Shown piece by piece: positions 11,061-22,797 of a stretch of DNA of 64,000 nt. A program made the translations under genes and the position numbers. Below the pieces are notes generated by a model that saw only the letters and a program-made list of their open reading frames with translations, was not told where the DNA came from and did no database searches. Location of the stretch: the NCBI GenBank assembly GCA_947396885.1, contig OX377206.1, forward strand, positions 10,036,778-10,100,777, written 5' to 3'. Origin of the DNA: Heligmosomoides polygyrus polygyrus (lineage: Eukaryota > Nematoda > Chromadorea > Rhabditida > Heligmosomidae). The stretch's first letter is position 1. Each line of letters begins with the position of its first letter.

Positions 11061-11609
11061 ATGAAGAGGCCCCAAGAGCGACGAGAGCGGCTGTGGAGTA
11101 CGCAATAGAGTCACGCAAGTACACAACAGAAGCTCGTGGAGAAAAGACCGTTGAAATCCACCCGACTTAAAGCACCATCCTGCTGGCTATCCTTCTTCTT
11201 CAGATCTAGACGGACGCAATCACCCTATAAGCCTACTGGGATCTATTTAAGTCAGGAGGAGGCAATTGTAAAATGCTATTTGAGTATGCCGTTCTACGCC
11301 ACACAACCACATCTACTGAGTTTACATAAAAGCGCTTGCATAATGGGTGAACAGATGAGGATCTTGTAAAACCTTGAAACAACGGATTGGAGATGCAAAT
11401 CACTACATGTTCTTTCCGATTAGGATAGATCCTGCCTACTGTATATGAGGATGGTAATGGTTTGGACGGCAGGAAGCCCAAAAACAAAAAATTTGTTCTA
11501 AAATCTAAAATTGTTATGCAGCACTGGTGTGTTCCACCTCTTCAGTAGGCCATATCTGATGTAACTGGAAAGGGATGGGTCCCTTCCTTTGAACGCGAAT
11601 GTCCACTGA

Positions 11610-12020
11610 GTACATGGTAGACATTGGATCCGACGCCGATTCGGATAATTCGGATTCGTCATTTTTTCAAACTCTTGTTCAACGGATTGTGCGAACAGTT
11701 TGGTCTTTGAAAGGCCCAGATCTCAGAGCGTTTCAGATAGGAGCGATTTTCACTGGGTCGGATTTTCGAATAATTCAGATAACTGATTTTGAAAAGAAAT
11801 CTGATGTCCTATCCGGACTCGGATATTCGATGTGAGATCCAAAGATAAATCAGTCATTTGGATCACAGGAAAATCCTTCTTGTAAGAGCTTCTCTTATTA
11901 GTCACCCCAAGATCCGAGGCTTTTCAGATATGCCATTTTCGCATAATCCTTTCAACTTGGTTTGAAAAAATGACGGATTCGAATTATCCTCATCGGCGTC
12001 GGATCCATTGTCTAGTACAT
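11610..12020. mobile_element. MITE-like element with about 70-bp terminal inverted repeats
   Basis: The left end, from TACATGGTAGACATTGGATC through GACGCCGATTCGGATAATTC, is repeated inverted at the right end, which finishes GGATCCATTGTCTAGTACAT. The interior repeats GGATAATTCGGATT-like motifs and has no ORF of note. A partial copy in B1 (24193-24420) is the target of the CR1-like LINE in B2. A C-tract follows at about 12030-12050. Confidence 0.65.
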
Positions 12021-12295
12021 GATGATCGCCCCTCCCCCCCCCCCCCCCCCGAGAATATTTGCGTCCGCTTTCCTAACCGAAACCCAAACCCACACTAGGA
12101 TTGTGCTAGAATAGTGAGAAACAATGAGAAGAGAATAGTATGAGACAAGGCAAGGAAAGTTCATTTACATCTACTTGCGCCGAATCCTGTAACCAAGGCG
12201 AATTCTCCATTGATCGACATGAAACCATGAGTCTTTGAAAAGCGCATGTTCGCCGGGCGAACAGTACCACTCTCTGTCTGTCACACTAAAACTCA

Positions 12296-12766
12296 CTAAG
12301 GATACTCTTCGGACAAGAGATTGAACTGCGATCGATGGAGCGGGGACGGGAACGACGGGAGCGACAGGGACAGCGCTCCAGTTATGAACAGAATGCGTGG
12401 AGACCGCTTGGTTTCCATCGATTTACATTTCTTCACGCCCAACCAGTCGCTCCCGTCACGGAGTATGAAAAGTATAAAATAGCCCTTGAGCGTGGCTCCG
12501 TAGCGAGGCTGAACGTCCGGCGAATTGGGATGGGCACAATTTTGTGGCGCGCTTTGGTTCGAATCGCTAGCTGCCGCTGCCTGCGACACCGCGCCAAACG
12601 CGCGCAACGTCGCTCGAACCGCATCGATCGCAACACGATCACGGGACAGCTCGTCCTCGAGCCAGCATCGTGGAGCGCGGTTGGCGGACAACTCGCCCCG
12701 GCTCGTTCCCGCTTCGGCTACCCGTCGCCGTTTCGCAGCGTGACTGTAGTCTTGCCGCGAGTCCAC
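12296..12766 (-). CDS. GC-rich ORF, 156 codons, unidentified
   Basis: The predicted protein starts MDSRQDYSHAAKRRRVAEAG, with a basic KRRR cluster that could be a nuclear signal. An acidic/basic mid-section (EDELSRDRVAIDAVRATLRA) is followed by a low-complexity end. It is more GC-rich than its surroundings. An overlapping plus-strand frame of similar length (12335-12796) means strand is uncertain. It may be a first exon, with true coding ending near the GATLKG segment. No family was recognised. Confidence 0.25.
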   Translation of the reverse strand: MDSRQDYSHAAKRRRVAEAGTSRGELSANRAPRCWLEDELSRDRVAIDAVRATLRAFGAVSQAAAASDSNQSAPQNCAHPNSPDVQPRYGATLKGYFILFILRDGSDWLGVKKCKSMETKRSPRILFITGALSLSLPSFPSPLHRSQFNLLSEEYP

Positions 12767-12816
12767 TGTCTCGCTTGTAGTCGCCGTCTCTTGTGAACAA
12801 AAGGTTCTGTCGTCTC

Positions 12817-13552
12817 GGGCACTATTGCACTTTCACAACTCCACGGGTCGAGGAGAAGTCGAAAAAAAATTTTTCGCCCAAACTTCGGCTAGGGGGGTTA
12901 TTTGGGGTGCTGATCACGAATCTGAGATCCGTTTTCAAAATTACGGCCGATTACGGTAGGTTACGGTAGGTACCGGTGACTAAGGCTGTCAAGGTCATAA
13001 TCACCGATTTCACCCAAATTTCGCCTATGGGGGTTATTTGGGATGCTGATCACGAATCTGGCATCCGTTTTTCGTTTTAAGCTGGAGTACGGTAGGCTAC
13101 GGTAGGTACGGGTGACTAAGGCTGTCGAGGTCATGATCGACGATTTCGCCCAAACTTCGGCTCGGGGGGTTATTTGAGGTGCTGATCACGAATATGACAT
13201 CCGTTTTTCGTTTTACGCTGGAGTTTGGGCGCAATCGGTGACCATTACCTTACTCACCGGTACCTACCGTAACCTACCGTACTCCAGCGTAAAACGAAAA
13301 ACGGATGTCATATTCGTGATCAGCACCTCAAATAACCCCCCTAGCCGAAGTTTGGGCGAAATCGGCGATCATGACCTTGGCAGCCTTAGTCACCCGTACC
13401 TACCGTAACCTACCGTAATCGGCCGTAATTTTGAAAACGGATCTCAGATTCGTGATCAGCACCCCAAATAACCCCCCTAGCCGAAGTTTGGGCGAAAATT
13501 TTTTTTTCGACCTCTCCTCGACCCGTGGAGTTGTGAAAGTACAATAGTGCCT
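12817..13552. mobile_element. Foldback element with internal subrepeats, about 735 bp
   Basis: GGGCACTATTG and ACAACTCCACGGGTCGAGG at the left are repeated inverted at the right end (CGACCCGTGGAGTTGTGAAA, CAATAGTGCC). Each arm carries repeats of about 135 bp with GGTTATTT, GTGCTGATCACGAAT and TTACGGTAGGTTACGG: three in the left arm and two in the right. A related fragment lies at 30157-30270 and 63617-63730. Confidence 0.8.
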
Positions 13553-15850
13553 CGTCTCGTACTTGCACAACCAACACCTCATCAAGGAACGTTGTCTCTC
13601 CACCGCTGAACAGGCATCTCATGACTTGCCGTTAAACGCACATAAGCAAAAAACTGCGGACGAGTTTTCGGACGAGTTGGACGCGAAAGGTAAAAATGCA
13701 AACAGTCAAACACGCATTGGCGAATGGACATCGCGCCTGCGACGACGACTGCCGCAAACCTGATGAGCTCCGCTGCAGTCGTGTGAGCTGTGCCCCATGA
13801 CCTGCTGCAGACGCTAGGTTTGAGTTGTTGATATCCCCTCCTGCTGCTGCAGGAGCTGCGGGAAAACATAGTCTGGTTCGGAAATTGAGTTCGAGTTATA
13901 AAACTAAACAACGTTCTAATGCTCAATTTTATATGACGCTTCTTTAGGAAAAGCTGAAGATATGACACAATATCGCAGTGAGACTGACTTTGTATACACT
14001 TTCTAACACTTGAAGTGCAAGTTTTGATGCAGGTCTAGATATCACTGGCCGCTGAAGTCACCCAATTGCGACGTTTTCTGCCGCGCTCGCCGCGCTATTG
14101 GCCGCGTCCGCGGCGAATGTTCTGCAGCCGGCGCTCAGGAGGGTCCAGTTGTAAAGGTGAACTTGGAGTCTAGCCGTGGTATGAAAGAATATTTAGAATG
14201 TCTATGGGCGATGGTGAATCGCGGTATCAACATCGGAAATTGTAATCCTTTCAATTGTGGCATTCTTGAGCAAATGCCGACAGTGAGCCACTACGCTGAT
14301 CCGAATTGTCCACGAACTAAAAGGAATCCAACCATGGGAATGATAACCTTATCAATTCTGAGAAAGACCCTATGAAGCTCATCATCTTCAAACGCTTTTA
14401 ACATTGAAAATTGAGCATTGTATGAAGCTCATTAATAGGACTTGAACCCTCCAAAATCCTGGTTGTCCCGGTCCCGCAGTTATTGAAGTAGTGGTTTACG
14501 CTATCCACCCCTCCAACTACCACAGCGCCGAAAACGCCTTTGGCATTTCATAGCAGAATGAATTAAGGAATAACGTTCAAGTGACGGAAGCTAGGTTAAC
14601 GAAGAGTGAAGTCGTCGAATGTAGGGGTTTGTCCGCAGAATGTCATTAGTCGCGCTGTTCAAAATACCACCAATCACGGACGGCTGGCAACGGTGCCTGC
14701 GGTATTTTCCAAGTACATCGTTTCACGAACACTCAACCTACTTCGTAGAGCAAAGATTACTTGGAGTATTGCAGGCTATGTCCAGCAGCGCTGATCGTTC
14801 GAGCGATGGAGAAGCGGAGGAGACTGTGGTGAACGAACACGATGACGAAGAGCCTGAGAACTAGGGCGGCGAACTGCAGCGTCAAGTACAGGAAGACGAC
14901 GCGTCAGGGAGGCGAGCTCTCGAGTTGATGCTCGTGATAGTCCTTCGGAGCGCCGTGTTTTCTCATGCCGTGAGTTCATTCTTATTTCTAGAATGGAATT
15001 TCGTCGAATTTGGCTAAGAATGAAAAGCGGTACAAACAATTCGTGGTATGATTAGGTATGATGGCCGCAATGATCACCCAGTTGTCGACGACTTGGCTCT
15101 GCCGAAGAGTCTCCTAAGCGAAGAATAACGAGGAATAACTTGACACTAAGGATGCCTTCTCGATGACCACTGTCGTCCGACAATCGTTTCGGTAATCTTC
15201 CAGTAAAGTTCTGATATTCATCTCCTCTCTCAACGATTGGAGCGGAAAAATTCCTGGGGTTGTTCGAAAGAATGTGAGTGGTCCAGAAAGTCCGAAAAAT
15301 CAAGTCAATACAGTAATCATCTATTTTATTGACAAAACATGACACCCAAACCAAACACAAAACACGTGAAAGATGAAGGGTGCGCTACGTTGGGTACCTT
15401 CCACTAAAGTAGAAGGCCGAGCGACGCGCTCGATTACCGTACCACGAAAGGGTGTCACACCCATCACGAACGAGTTTTCACAACGAGATAAGCATGTGTA
15501 GTCGAGCAGAGCGCATGACTTCGGAGCAAAGAGCAGGACAAGGCACCTTTTTTTACTTTTTTGCCCGGTGAAGCCCTTAAAGAGAAAGAATGGGAAAAGG
15601 GGCAGCACCCCATGTTTCTTATTGTTCTCTCCTTCCTCAGTCTATGACAGCTTCATGGGTTGTGCTCAGGTTAGCTTCTCTTTTATGCTTTTCCTGAGTA
15701 CTTATTTGGCTTATTATTTTTTTTTAAACAGAACTGATTTATTGACAAACGAACAGTTCCTACGTTTGTATCGATGTCGGTAATATGTCAATACATTGAA
15801 CTGATTCAGAGAACACGATTATTCTTTTTCCGTCAGGATTTCCTTCTGCT
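13553..15850. other. Stretch without a recognisable gene
   Basis: The stretch holds only short ORFs. The best is the acidic end of a plus-strand frame at 14640-14864 (DRSSDGEAEETVVNEHDDEE), which could be an exon. No domain or repeat was recognised apart from local low complexity. Confidence 0.4.
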
Positions 15851-15859
15851 GTCATCTAC

Positions 15860-16166
15860 GAATAATAATTTCCTTGCACTCTTCTATGAATCATGCTGTG
15901 GACAACAAAGACATATAAGCAGACAAATGGTAAAGCCACAGCTCACTGATCTCGAAGCTTCCTCAAAATCTGATCCGTCTGTACTGCTACTGCTGAAAAA
16001 AGACTTCTCAGTATCACATCAAAACCGTCATAGTGCAAGCAGAACGTCGGACGCCTGCAGAACAGTGCACAACAATTGGACCCATGTCGTGCTTGTTAAC
16101 CACAACTTTTTTCATCGAAGAAGATCTCTTGCGCTGGGTGGTACTCCTTGGCCAATTGGTCAAATG
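15860..16166 (-). pseudogene. Protein tyrosine phosphatase relic
   Basis: The minus strand reads HLTNWPRSTT... then VNKHDMGPIVVHCSAGVRRS before a TGA at 16016-16014. HCSAGVRRS matches the classical PTP signature HCSAGxGR[ST], with the catalytic cysteine and P-loop arginine present but the glycine before that arginine replaced by arginine. NWPRS occupies the place of the WPD loop without its aspartate. After the stop, another frame continues with AVQTDQILRKLRDQ and YVFVVHSMIHRR-like sequence, recalling the PTP C-terminal helices. Stop, frameshifts and lost residues indicate a pseudogene of the large nematode PTP family. Confidence 0.75.
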
Positions 16167-16282
16167 GACTAGCCTTACAATGTGAGAATTTGAAATTCCT
16201 TCCGAAAGCAGTTCAATTGTATAAATAACGAAGTTTTTTATTATGTGTAGTCGTTAATATATATGTAGTATATAGGCTATAT

Positions 16283-17322
16283 TAGGTTTTCCATAAGTCC
16301 TTGCCGTTTTTTTTTCAACGATTCACTGCAGATTTCGCCTGCGGTCTCTTGCATAGCGCTGCATAGCTTTCGAAAGAGAATGATTTGCTCTACCAGAACA
16401 TTTTTTGCAGTTCGTTTTTTATTATGAAATTTGTCAGTTTTTAGGTCGTTGAAGTGAAAAGAGAAAAGGTGAAAAAGTAGCCATTTGCGCACTTGTTCTC
16501 TCCACTTAGGTTTGTTATCTTTTGCGCAGTTTTTTTATAGCACTTGGAAGAAAATATTCTGTGCTACAAGAATATGTGTTGGCCCTATTTTTTCGCTTGT
16601 TCTTTATTGATTTTTACATCAAATTGGGAATTCCGACTTTTCCGTCCGAATTTTTACCAAAACTCCGGTTCTGTGGCTGGACTTTTTTGCTTGGTGTTAT
16701 ATGTCGTTTGGAAGAGGATGACTTGCTCAGCAAGAATTTGTGTCGCGTTTATTGGTTCACGCTGATTTCTGTCGAATATCAACAACTGAAGAAGGAGGAG
16801 GAGTTGTTGGTGAAGACGATTTTTCTCTCTTTGGCATTTTGTTGATATTCAACAAAAATCAATAAACTTGACACAAATTCTTATAGAGCAAGACATTCTC
16901 TTTCGAATGACATATAACACCAACCCAAAACGTCCAACCACAGAGCAGGAGCTGTCGGCTAAATAACCATCTTCCTTCGGACGTCCCAATTTGATGACCT
17001 AAAAATCAATAAAGGACAAATGAGCAAATAGCACTAACATATATTCTTGTAGTACAGAAGATTGTCTTCCAAATGCTTGAAAAAACTGCGCAAAAAACTA
17101 CAAACCTAAGCGGAGAGAACAAGTGCGGAAATGGCTACTTTTTCACTTTTCACTTGAACGGCCTGAAAATTGACAAAATTCATGATAAAAAAGAAATGCA
17201 ATACACGCTCTGATAAAGCAAATAATTCTCTTTCGAAAGCTTTGCAGCGCTATGCAAGAGACCGCCAGCGAAATCTGCAGTGAATCGTTGAAAAAAACTG
17301 CAAGGACTTATGGGACAACCTA
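16283..17322. mobile_element. Mariner-derived long-palindrome MITE, 1040 bp
   Basis: The ends are TAGGTTTTCCATAAGTCC and, read inward from the right, TAGGTTGTCCCATAAGTCC. These resemble mariner-type terminal repeats (TTAGGTTGnCCnATAAGT, from knowledge of the family). TA occurs at each end, as expected for Tc1/mariner target duplication. The arms of about 500 bp pair almost throughout, with the turn near 16790-16840. No transposase is encoded; the open frames at 16522-16845 lie in the arm. Confidence 0.75.
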
Positions 17323-17859
17323 ATAGTTAATATTTTATAGCTAATATATAGTAGTCATATCGTTTGTTATTATGTGTGGTTCTTAAGAGCGTGTGGATGA
17401 GGTTAATTCGATCTCTATTCCTTTCCCTAAAATGTATTATTATAAGGCACCCACTGAGTCACGCAAGACCCTCAAAATACATGGCAATTAAACAAAGCAG
17501 GGCAGAGAACTAATGAAGTCCACAATCCCCACCTGTGGTAGGAAGTCTGCTCCACGGCAAATAGTCCACTCCGTTCATTCGTTAAGCGTCATCCGAGTAG
17601 GGAACAACAACCTACCGTTATCGAGGAAGATGGCGGCACAGTATCACAATCCAAACAGGTGTCCAACGTACGAAACCGTCAGCGATGGGAGCAACGATAG
17701 CAACAGCAGGGATACGAACGTTAGTCACCCGGACGGAAGCGGAGCCCTGGTTTTGGTACCCCCCCCCCGAATAAGAATTGCACTGATTATCACTAAAAAT
17801 CGCAATAAATTACGTACACATTAGGAAACTTTGGCGTCTCCTGTTGTGTGATAGACACA

Positions 17860-18059
17860 NNNNNNNNNNNNNNNNNNNNNNNNNNNNNNNNNNNNNNNNN
17901 NNNNNNNNNNNNNNNNNNNNNNNNNNNNNNNNNNNNNNNNNNNNNNNNNNNNNNNNNNNNNNNNNNNNNNNNNNNNNNNNNNNNNNNNNNNNNNNNNNNN
18001 NNNNNNNNNNNNNNNNNNNNNNNNNNNNNNNNNNNNNNNNNNNNNNNNNNNNNNNNNNN
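17860..18059. other. Assembly gap (200 N)
   Basis: Exactly 200 undetermined bases, probably a placeholder of arbitrary size. The first base after the gap corresponds to base 46885, the point where block B begins in copy 2, so an A-type block would be expected on the left if the duplication is real. Confidence 0.99.
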
Positions 18060-18239
18060 CTGTCAACCACAAACTGAAGAAAAAAACGGAAATGTCAACC
18101 GCATTTCAGACAAACGCTTCAAAACAAAAGGCATTTACGTTGTTCAAGCTCTTGGGAAGTAGAAATGCAGCAGGCCAAAAACTGATACGTGAGGATCACG
18201 TCCCTCTTACGATAATAAATCGAAAAATGAAGAAGGAAC

Positions 18240-18340
18240 GGCGTCCTCGGGAATTGAACCCATGACCCCACCACTTCAAAACAACCCCGCTGTGACAGGT
18301 GGCAACCCAGTTAAGTCCACGCTACTTGAAGTCGACAACG
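18240..18340 (-). repeat. tRNA-like repeat, B1 copy
   Basis: Same GGGTTCAATTCCC core and flanks as 8548-8650, with only scattered changes. The inverted exon relic follows at 18340-18580. Confidence 0.35.
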
Positions 18341-18871
18341 CGAACTCTGGCCGGCCAGAACTCGCTTAGGAGATCCGTTTAGCAAATCTGGTCCATATAT
18401 TTTGCAATCTCAGTTTCAAGCTCCTCCACATGGCGTAGGTCTCCCTTCGAAGTTCCGAGTGAAGCTCAAGGCATTCCCTGATGAGATGCGCCATGCCCTC
18501 ACTTCCTTTGCTGACAAGTCTTCTACCACTCCGCCATGTCCGGGAGCTTGTTTGGCTCGTGCAGGCAACCGAAACGTAATAGTCTGATCTGTGCGAGATA
18601 TGCCACGCCTGTTGTCACTGAGCTAGACCAGACATTTCATCCGACAAACGACTACACTGCACTTAGCCGCAAAGAATGTTCAAGGGTAATACCGCATGAA
18701 AGAAGTCATTGCACTAAAAACGCAATCCAAACGTCCATACAATACATTCTCATCCCATTATAACGCCTTCGGATAAGAAACGACTAACGATTTAAAGTAG
18801 AGTTTCCGGCTGTCTGATCGTTACAGTGTAGCGATGCCTAATCGTTCTAGAAACGGCAGACTTGAATTTAA

Positions 18872-19284
18872 CGAGCCAGTGCAGAAGGAAGGCATGGTTG
18901 CCTTGATGCGGGATTGAAGCCGGACGACGATTATTCCTCGGCAACGGCGGTACCCGTTCACAATGCTACAAGTGTCCATAGAAGGGAAATTATGACTTGT
19001 AATCCAACATGGAGATGGACACTTGCCAAGAAGACTTCAGACATCTTCGACAATAGGATAGCTCCGGCATGGGATTGAAACTGAATCGAATGACCTATTC
19101 TGCTCTTGGCTGTTATTCGATTCATTTTCAATTCCATGCCGAACCTACCCTATTGTCAGAGATGTCTGACCTGCTATGGACACTTATATCATTGTGGACG
19201 GGTGCCGCCGTCTGCAGAGGAATAACCGTCGTCGGGCTTCAATCCCGCATCAAGGCAACCATGCTTTCCTTCTGCAATGGCTCG
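18872..19284. mobile_element. Foldback element, B1 copy
   Basis: Counterpart of 9188-9620, with the same ends (CGAGCCAGTGCAG / CTGCAATGGCTCG) and the central ATTCGATTCA palindrome. It is about 20 bp shorter. Confidence 0.75.
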
Positions 19285-20054
19285 TCGAATCCAAACGCAT
19301 ATTCTTCTAGAACCATTAGACACAATATAACACGCACAGTGAAGAAAAGATAAAGGGGTAGAACACGAATGAACAGAAAAAAACTCACTCGACCGAAGGA
19401 GTGACAGCCTTGTCAGCCATGGAGAACACAAGCGATTTGGAGCGATTTGAGAAAATACTCTGAAAGATTCTTCAATTGAGCACGTAAGCTGCTTTATCGT
19501 CCTTTCGATACATTCGATGAGAGGAGCGAGATGCTTATTAACTAAAGGCTCAGAACCAATGGCTTCCAAGCTTAGATGGGGAGGGAGGATTTAGGGTACG
19601 ACACAGTAGAAACATCTGCATTCCACATTCTCTGATTCGATAGCGGATTATCTCCACAAGAAAGAAGAACTAGGGGCATATGTAAACCGTAGGTTTCGAA
19701 ATGGTGCAAAACTCGAACTAAAACACGATCAGAAAATGAAAAGGAGGAAAATGTCGTCGAGCAGTAAATATGGTCGAAACACAATTTTGATCCAGAAGGT
19801 ACTAGTTACGCGTCTTTTCTACGGATTCTCCTTTGTGTTTCAACAGTTCGACGTTGTTCTTGGAGGGCATTTTCCGCGCACTGTCAGTTGCAATATGGAA
19901 GCTTCTTTTGTTCCTAGACGCTTACCATGATTAACTTTTATAGGCGTTTGGGAGTTGCACCGAAATCCTCTGCTCATTTCTTCTGAATTCTTGGCTTTGT
20001 TATCAAGTATTGGAAAAGTTTCAGTGACTGTTGAAACCCGAGACTTTTTTAAGA

Positions 20055-20605
20055 TTTCAAGGACTGGTTAATGGCGCATTAACCCGTACTTGCCTCTTAA
20101 TTTTAATCCCGCCCGTCACTTGATCGACGTCTTTCCAACCCGCCATGGTTTAAGTATCATGCCACTAGCAAGTGCTCTTTTAGCAAGCACTAACCATAAG
20201 ACACATTTGTATTTCGCCAATCTAAAAGGTTGCACTCGCCATTAAACAAAGAAAGAAAAAACTACGGACGAGTCTTCGGAGGTTACAGGATGTTACCCTA
20301 GCGCCCAATGAACTGCGGCAGTCACCGTAGCGAAGTGAGAGGAGGAATGTAACAGGATTCAGCACTTACTGAAAGATACGGAAGCAACCGACATGTCGGA
20401 AATACTATTTTCGCTACTCGCTCTTGCAAACACGGTTCCGATCGCGGTAAGGTAGACTCCAGTTGGAAGGGTTCCGCCTTTTTTGTGCTCTCCCCACAAC
20501 ATCGGAGCAGAGCAGATAGATTGGGTAAGGAAAGGGACCCCGAGGTCTTGGTAGCGATAAGAACTCGTTCATAGTTCGAGTGATAAGAACGGCAAGAGCG
20601 ACAAT
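20055..20605. repeat. Dispersed 550-bp repeat, B1 first copy
   Basis: Matches 10395-10940 and 24424-24985. It ends in the GAGCGAC-rich inverted repeat that the MULE-like element interrupts. Confidence 0.7.
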
Positions 20606-21470
20606 AGCGACGGCCGTATTTAAAGGTACAAAGCGGGAGCGACAGCGGTCGCGCGCGGCTGCGCCTGGCGCGTTGCCAGCCCTGTCGGCCAATTACGGGG
20701 CAGCCCGCCTCCGAGCACGCTAAGTCATCGGAGATGCAGATTCCAGAGTGGAAGGCCGGTGGCGGATCCTGTACTGTTTGTTTGAACTCCCGTGCATTTC
20801 GTGCGCTTGCCCAGGAAGGAAAGGCTTCGAGCGAGGCGGAAAGGAGGAGGGGGAGGGGACGTAACCGGATTTGGGGTTATGAAACTTACGGATTACGGTA
20901 CTAAGCGGGCTGGTGCCTGCTGTACACCGGAAAGGTGGCTTAAAACGGGTAAGTTAGATCAGCCACACCCCCGAGTTCCCTCCCTTGCCTAGTTCTGTGC
21001 TCTCCTCCGCGTCAGCGGACCGCTGAAATTACTATGCTGCAACACTATAGTAAGGCCATTTGAATTTCGATTCCCCACATTGAGCTGGATTGCAAGGTTA
21101 TCCATCACCCTTTTGTCCCACCTACTAAAATCTGAAGTAGGAGATCTGCAGTAGATTATGGAGTCCGGGAGAAACTAGTCCATCTACTCGTCAAGGATGC
21201 AGACCACGGCATGTTTTTATGGATGAACATGGACGCACGGGCACATGTATGTTAAGGGGGGGGAGGGGCACTGACCGGGATACCAAGGATCGATGAGGAT
21301 CAAAGAATCGAAGGGGCTTCCCTACGAAGAATGAACCTTAAATGTGATACTAGGTTCTGTAAGCGACCTTCGCCAATGGGCTACTGGCACAGAACTCTGG
21401 GGCGAGGGTGACAGGTAGCTTCATAAATCACTCATAACTACAAAATTCGATAATATATAATATATATAGA

Positions 21471-21522
21471 CAAGTGCTCCGACACGCCTAACGGCGTGTC
21501 TCGCACTTGCGCGCTTCGCGCA
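21471..21522 (+). repeat. Nested hairpin motif, copy 1
   Basis: The outer stem CAAGTGC/GCACTTG encloses the perfect inner stem GACACGCC-TAAC-GGCGTGTC. It is followed at once by a second hairpin, TGCGCG-CTT-CGCGCA, which shares two bases with the outer stem. Similar copies are at 35713-35764 and, inverted, at 38502-38553; the B2 counterpart is at 50295-50346. About 130-170 bp of flanking sequence on the 3' side is also shared. Confidence 0.85.
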
Positions 21523-21765
21523 ACTTTGTAGCATCACTGTGACCTATGGAAAGTAGTTTTTGTAAAACATAAAATTCGCTAACATCTTGGACCTGGTGCG
21601 TACTTTATTGGCATCAAGCCGTTCGCCACTTCGGTACCTTCATCGTAAACATTATTTCCTCGACGGCCAGTAATGTCATTGGTTTGTGCTGCGCAGTACT
21701 TCTGTCCCTCAGGTTGTTCCACCGCAATTGTTCTCATGCTCAACAGCTAGTGTTTCAAGTTATCG

Positions 21766-22620
21766 TTGACATGTCTTCCGAAGCCAGGTTCCCCTCTCTC
21801 GTTTCTTCTTACTGGATCTAATTGCTGGTCCGCCTTTACACCCCCACCTTCCTGGTTCCAACTACTGGCCCACTTCTTTGTTTCCACTATTGACAATTAC
21901 TGGTCTCTTCTTGCTTCTTTCCTCGTCCTGGCCGCTCCTACAGGTTCTTCCTTCCCTTCCTGGTCGCTCTCCTGGCCCACCTAGAGGTCCCCCTTACCGC
22001 CCTTCTCCACCACCCCTAAGTGGTCCTCCCATGCTCACGGCACGGTCGGTGACACGTATTCAAAATCAGGATGCTTGCTGCGCGACGTAGGGGGCCCGTT
22101 TTCTGGATCAAGAAGCTCAGAAGCGCGTGCAGTCGCTGATGTGTCGAGCATGAAGAGGCTATGCATATGACAGATTCCTTGTTCTCCGTATGAATTCCCC
22201 TACGGCTCCCTTCTTGCTGGTTCCCCGCCCTGGTCCCGCCTCCAGGTCCCTTGTTCCCGGTCGATCTCTCCTTCCCCCCCCCCCCCCTCGGGATTTTCCC
22301 TACTACTCTACCCCAATTAAGTAGGCCTCCTCACGACACGACGACGGCAAGCGAACGCCCATTGTGTGACATCGGTGTCACATCTTCTAAATCCGTAAAA
22401 ATCTCTTACTGGTAATGGATCCCCTTAATGATCCTCTTAACTGCTCCCCCCCCCTTGCTTGCTCCCTACTGGTGCCTAAACCCTTTTTGGTGCCACCTCC
22501 TGGCCTGCTTCATTGATCCCGCTATCGACCCCCCCATCTCGATGCTTCGTCCAAGTCGCTACCTCCTGGTCGCAGTTGATTCTCCATCCTCGAAGTCCCA
22601 TCTTATACTCTTTTCCCTTT
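21766..22620. repeat. Pyrimidine-rich low-complexity tract
   Basis: The plus strand is dominated by C and T, with repeated phrases like CTACTGGT and TGGTTCCC and homopolymer C runs near 22275 and 22448. Short proline/serine-rich ORFs here follow from the composition. Similar sequence occurs near 35900-35960. Confidence 0.6.
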
Positions 22621-22797
22621 AGTGGCCTTCTAATGTTAATGGCACGAAGTCGGCGGCACGGCTTCTGAATCTGGACGCTCAGGAACGCACGTAAGTGCTG
22701 TTGTGTCAAGCAGTAAAAGGATGCGCTTTCCATGCTGCAGCAATTCCCACGTTCAATGGGAAATTTCGACCGCGCTGTGGATAATACAGCGTACCAC

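Larger units (their letters stand above)
8401..11830. repeat. Block B, diverged copy (B0)
   Basis: The order of sequence matches B1 (18060-20605, then 23661-24420) and B2 with frequent substitutions. B0 lacks the 3.05-kb MULE-like element that B1 and B2 carry at 20612-23660 and 49437-52488. No convincing host gene is seen; ORFs near 9576-10120 are open in all copies but resemble nothing recognised and overlap a foldback repeat. Confidence 0.85.

Noticed and set aside
15721..15726. T-rich tracts as transcription terminators (for example 15719-15726, 16311-16319)
   Set aside because: No adjacent pol III or bacterial-type gene supports a terminator role.
17810..18162. ORFs across the gap
   Set aside because: They consist of N-derived unknown residues.
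21472..21522. Rho-independent terminator or Helitron end
   Set aside because: The hairpin has no following T-run, and the CTRR end and AT target of Helitrons are not seen at a fixed distance.
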